Assembly (NCBI GenBank): GCA_964435965.1
Contig: CAYTBB010000036.1
Coordinates: 1-12,701, forward strand
Reading direction: 5' to 3'
DNA from: 20-14-all-45-10 sp964435965
GTDB lineage: Bacteria > Chloroflexota > Dehalococcoidia > GIF9 > AB-539-J10
DNA length: 12,701 nucleotides
Part shown: piece by piece, positions 12,541 to 12,701 of the stretch
How the letters are laid out: each line of letters starts with the position of its first letter
How positions within the stretch are numbered: the first letter of the stretch is position 1
The notes under the pieces: generated by a model
What the model saw: the letters and a program-made list of their open reading frames with translations, nothing else
Told to the model about the DNA's origin: nothing
The model's database searches: none
Made by a program: the position numbers and the translations under genes

Positions 12541-12701
12541 TTGACCGTCTCCTCTGGCTACGGCAACACCAACGTTCTCTCCAACCGCTTCTGCTATCCC
12601 CGCAACATCCCGATGTGTAAATCCTGGGCAGAGGAGGATCGAGTGAAGGCAGAGAAGACCGCTAGAAAGAGAGCCCAAGCCCGCCAGAAACCAAAAAAGA
12701 G
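12541..12701 (+). CDS. Possible start of an unidentified protein, cut by the window edge
   Basis: After an in-frame TGA at 12526-12528 the frame is open to the window end. The first usable start is a TTG at 12541. It would give 53 residues, including NRFCYPRNIPMCKSW and then a strongly basic helical run ending KRAQARQKPKK. Codon third positions are unusually rich in C. No Shine-Dalgarno sequence is seen and the family is unknown. An opposite-strand frame at 12475-12678 competes, with a less protein-like composition. Confidence 0.3.
   Translation, partial: MTVSSGYGNTNVLSNRFCYPRNIPMCKSWAEEDRVKAEKTARKRAQARQKPKK

Noticed and set aside
12305..12544. 79-codon plus-strand ORF at the right end
   Set aside because: Its first third is the antisense of the tRNA-Leu fragment and the rest is low-complexity, Phe/Pro/Ser-rich translation.
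12475..12678. 67-codon minus-strand ORF at the right end
   Set aside because: No ribosome binding site was noticed, and the overlapping plus-strand frame has the more protein-like composition. Neither is certain.
1..12701. CRISPR array, integrase or transposase
   Set aside because: No regularly spaced repeats and no recombinase motifs were found in any listed frame.

Overview
The window reads as a bacterial chromosome segment of moderate GC. The best guess is an uncultivated Dehalococcoidia-like member of the Chloroflexota. The support is indirect: a transketolase split into two subunits, a comFC-hpf gene pair, several TTG starts, and intergenic hairpin repeats containing the phrase TGTCATTCTGAG. 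The taxonomy is inference; no marker gene in the window fixes it.

Left edge (1-1650). The tail of an unidentified gene is followed by a full-length but badly paired initiator-tRNA-like sequence (167-241) and a weak terminator. A minus-strand gene (294-1394) carries a PD-(D/E)XK-like nuclease signature. A 21-codon leader ORF with a strong ribosome binding site overlaps its start. A short antitoxin-like remnant lies on the plus strand at 1525-1650.

Housekeeping block (1660-5314, minus strand). Four tightly spaced genes run zinc ribbon, comFC, long hibernation promoting factor, O6-alkylguanine-DNA alkyltransferase. A two-gene unit upstream encodes an amidohydrolase and an RNA 2',3'-cyclic phosphodiesterase (ThpR). 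The amidohydrolase has a near-consensus promoter placed so that its mRNA should be leaderless. A 13-bp direct repeat with 20-bp period precedes the zinc-ribbon operon.

Transketolase (5575-7515, plus strand). N- and C-terminal subunits sit in tandem. One dispersed repeat lies in the divergent promoter region and a second lies between the two subunit genes, where its end supplies the ribosome binding site of the second.

Accessory block (7797-12108, minus strand). In transcription order: an HhH-like protein overlapping a PD-(D/E)XK-like protein, a frameshifted ORF with a perfect palindrome at its start, an ADP-ribosylglycohydrolase (DraG family), a remnant of a second DraG C-terminus, and a fusion of a 2H phosphoesterase to a calcineurin-like metallophosphoesterase. 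These activities all act on nucleic acids, nucleotide phosphates or ADP-ribose. The block is bordered on the right by a 3' half of tRNA-Leu(UAA) (12306-12360), the usual footprint of tRNA-targeted integration. No integrase, transposase or CRISPR array is visible. This block is the best candidate for an undescribed repair or defence module, but that is inference from domains and context.
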